A stretch of DNA of 5,926 nt from the NCBI GenBank assembly GCA_902496775.1, contig CABVCF010000104.1, positions 1-5,926 of the forward strand, given 5' to 3'. The translations under genes were made by a program, and so were the position numbers. How positions within the stretch are numbered: the stretch's first letter is position 1; each line of letters begins with the position of its first letter. Shown piece by piece: positions 5,632 through 5,926 of this stretch. A model generated the notes under the pieces. It saw nothing but the letters and a program-made list of their open reading frames with translations, did not search any database and was not told the origin of the DNA. The DNA is from an uncultured Collinsella sp. Its GTDB lineage: Bacteria; Actinomycetota; Coriobacteriia; Coriobacteriales; Coriobacteriaceae.

Positions 5632-5727
5632 ATGAGCGACATGAGGTGCATATCCCTCATGTTTCAAGCTCCAATCTGCCGGATTTGCCCAACTAAAAGT
5701 TTACGCCCACGCGCGAACAGGATTTGA
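5632..5727 (+). CDS. Possible 31-residue small ORF antisense to the phosphoesterase leader
   Basis: The ATG at 5632 has AGGAG (5620-5624) 7 bases upstream. The ORF gives 31 residues with CRIC (residues 16-19) and a basic end, and stops at TGA 5725-5727. The SD lies in one arm of the attenuator-like hairpin and may owe its existence to that symmetry. No promoter is seen for it and no family is recognised. I give it little weight. Confidence 0.15.
   Translation: MSDMRCISLMFQAPICRICPTKSLRPRANRI
5639..5662. promoter_or_regulatory. Perfect 8-bp inverted repeat upstream of the phosphoesterase operon
   Basis: ACATGAGG (5639-5646) and CCTCATGT (5655-5662) are exact inverted copies around an 8-base spacer. 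The size and spacing suit a dimeric regulator's operator. As RNA on the minus strand it would be a hairpin whose last bases compete with the outer stem of the attenuator-like hairpin just downstream. I see no clear -35/-10 pair for the operon near it. Confidence 0.4.
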
Positions 5728-5728
5728 T
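5700..5728 (+). promoter_or_regulatory. Promoter candidate for the small plus-strand unit
   Basis: TTTACG (5700-5705) and TTTGAT (5723-5728) each match four of six consensus positions at the ideal 17-bp spacing. Transcription would begin near 5735 and end at the intrinsic terminator near 5861, giving an RNA of about 127 bases. Confidence 0.35.
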
Positions 5729-5766
5729 TTTTGAAATATGGACGAATTCCTCGTCAGGAGGGTAAA

Positions 5767-5841
5767 ATGATGCCGACGGCAGCCCAAGTTGTGGTGAGCT
5801 GGGCAGAGCCGTTGCTTAGTAGAGTTAGGTCATCGTCTTAG
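5767..5841 (+). CDS. Possible 24-residue peptide, or non-coding part of a small RNA
   Basis: AGGAGGG (5756-5762) lies 4 bases before the ATG at 5767, with a second ATG at 5770. The ORF MMPTAAQVVVSWAEPLLSRV (then RSSS) ends at TAG 5839-5841 inside the terminator hairpin. It has a short hydrophobic stretch and no recognised family. Third-position GC bias is weak, so it may be incidental to a structured RNA: GCCCA (5782-5786) pairs with TGGGC (5800-5804), and CGGC (5777-5780) with GCCG (5808-5811). Its end overlaps by 4 bases the end of the opposing 28-residue ORF. Confidence 0.35.
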   Translation: MMPTAAQVVVSWAEPLLSRVRSSS

Positions 5842-5861
5842 CGACGGTGGCCTTTCTTTTT
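5828..5861 (+). terminator. Strong intrinsic terminator of the small plus-strand unit
   Basis: GGTCATCGTC (5828-5837) pairs with GACGGTGGCC (5843-5852), a 10-bp stem with two G-U pairs and a 5-base loop. TTTCTTTTT (5853-5861) follows directly. As the G-U pairs become A-C mismatches on the other strand and no T-run lies at its left, it works on the plus strand only. The T-tract is the complement of the Lys codons of the opposing ORF. Confidence 0.8.
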
Positions 5862-5924
5862 GGGCTTCGAACCCTGCTTGAGTGCCTTGGAAAGGCCGAC
5901 AAGGGCCGTGAGGAGCGAGACCAT
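5838..5924 (-). CDS. Small hydrophobic/basic peptide, type I toxin-like
   Basis: The ORF encodes 28 residues: MVSLLTALVGLSKALKQGSK followed by PKKKGHRR. It has an N-terminal hydrophobic or amphipathic helix (2-15) and a strongly basic tail, the general form of membrane-active type I toxins. About 20 of 27 codons after the start end in G or C, as in the neighbouring GC-rich genes, which supports coding. Only two bases remain before the ATG, so the SD cannot be seen and a longer protein with an earlier start is possible. The plus-strand unit with its terminator converges on it and would produce RNA antisense to its 3' part. No named family is recognised. Confidence 0.45.
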   Translation of the reverse strand: MVSLLTALVGLSKALKQGSKPKKKGHRR

Positions 5925-5926
5925 AG

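Larger units (their letters stand above)
72..5926. mobile_element. Integrative element, one end only
   Basis: The boundary is the truncated tRNA-Arg(CCU) at 72-116, followed inward by an integrase, an excisionase-like gene and a winged-helix gene. A minus-strand tRNA must have its 5' half to the right. The element therefore extends rightwards until an intact tRNA-Arg(CCU) or a second copy of the 45-base att sequence is reached. I find neither in the window, so the element should run past 5926. No relaxase, coupling protein or phage structural gene is visible, so plasmid-like, phage-satellite and conjugative types cannot be told apart. A second, older boundary near 2417-2868, where composition changes, is possible. 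Confidence 0.5.

Noticed and set aside
1..5926. CRISPR array, insertion sequence or second att copy
   Set aside because: No regularly spaced direct repeats, transposase or second copy of the tRNA segment was found on either strand.

Overview
The window looks like one end of a tRNA-integrated mobile element in a moderately GC-rich actinobacterium. The style of the integrase and of the phosphoesterases, together with Shine-Dalgarno (SD) led genes, suggests a gut Coriobacteriia-type host (Collinsella/Olsenella-like). That is inference from protein style, not from a marker gene.

Left end (1-308): about 70 bases of flank with a terminator-like hairpin. Then comes the 3' part of a tRNA-Arg(CCU) on the minus strand (72-116) that stops exactly at the 5' edge of the anticodon loop. 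The 5' half is absent, and a tyrosine recombinase gene begins about 190 bases further in. This is the classic layout of an attachment site beside its integrase. The other end of the element is not in the window.

Element maintenance module (309-2416, plus strand, AT-richer): a full-length tyrosine integrase, a regulatory gap with promoter-like and hairpin signals, a small excisionase-like helix-turn-helix protein, and a translationally coupled winged-helix protein of a type often linked to replication or plasmid control. No relaxase or transfer gene is seen.

Gap (2417-2868): no convincing gene. Several hairpins are present, and the gap ends in a compound stem structure abutting the SD of the next gene. 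Around here the composition changes to visibly GC-rich.

Cargo (2869-5574): a long coiled-coil protein of unknown function on the plus strand. It converges, across an 18-bp CTAG-rich hairpin, with a minus-strand operon of three calcineurin-like metallophosphoesterases. The three genes overlap by 4 and 1 bases, all keep the metal-binding motifs, and the last two are tandem paralogues. The operon leader holds a terminator-like hairpin only about 22 bases before the first start codon, which suggests attenuation.

Right edge (5575-5926): a compact plus-strand transcription unit (promoter-like boxes, SD, 24-codon ORF, strong intrinsic terminator) runs head-on into a minus-strand ORF for a 28-residue peptide with a hydrophobic start and a very basic tail. 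The arrangement resembles convergent type I toxin/antisense-RNA modules and is the most interesting candidate for an undescribed system here. It is cut by the window edge and rests on sequence reading alone.
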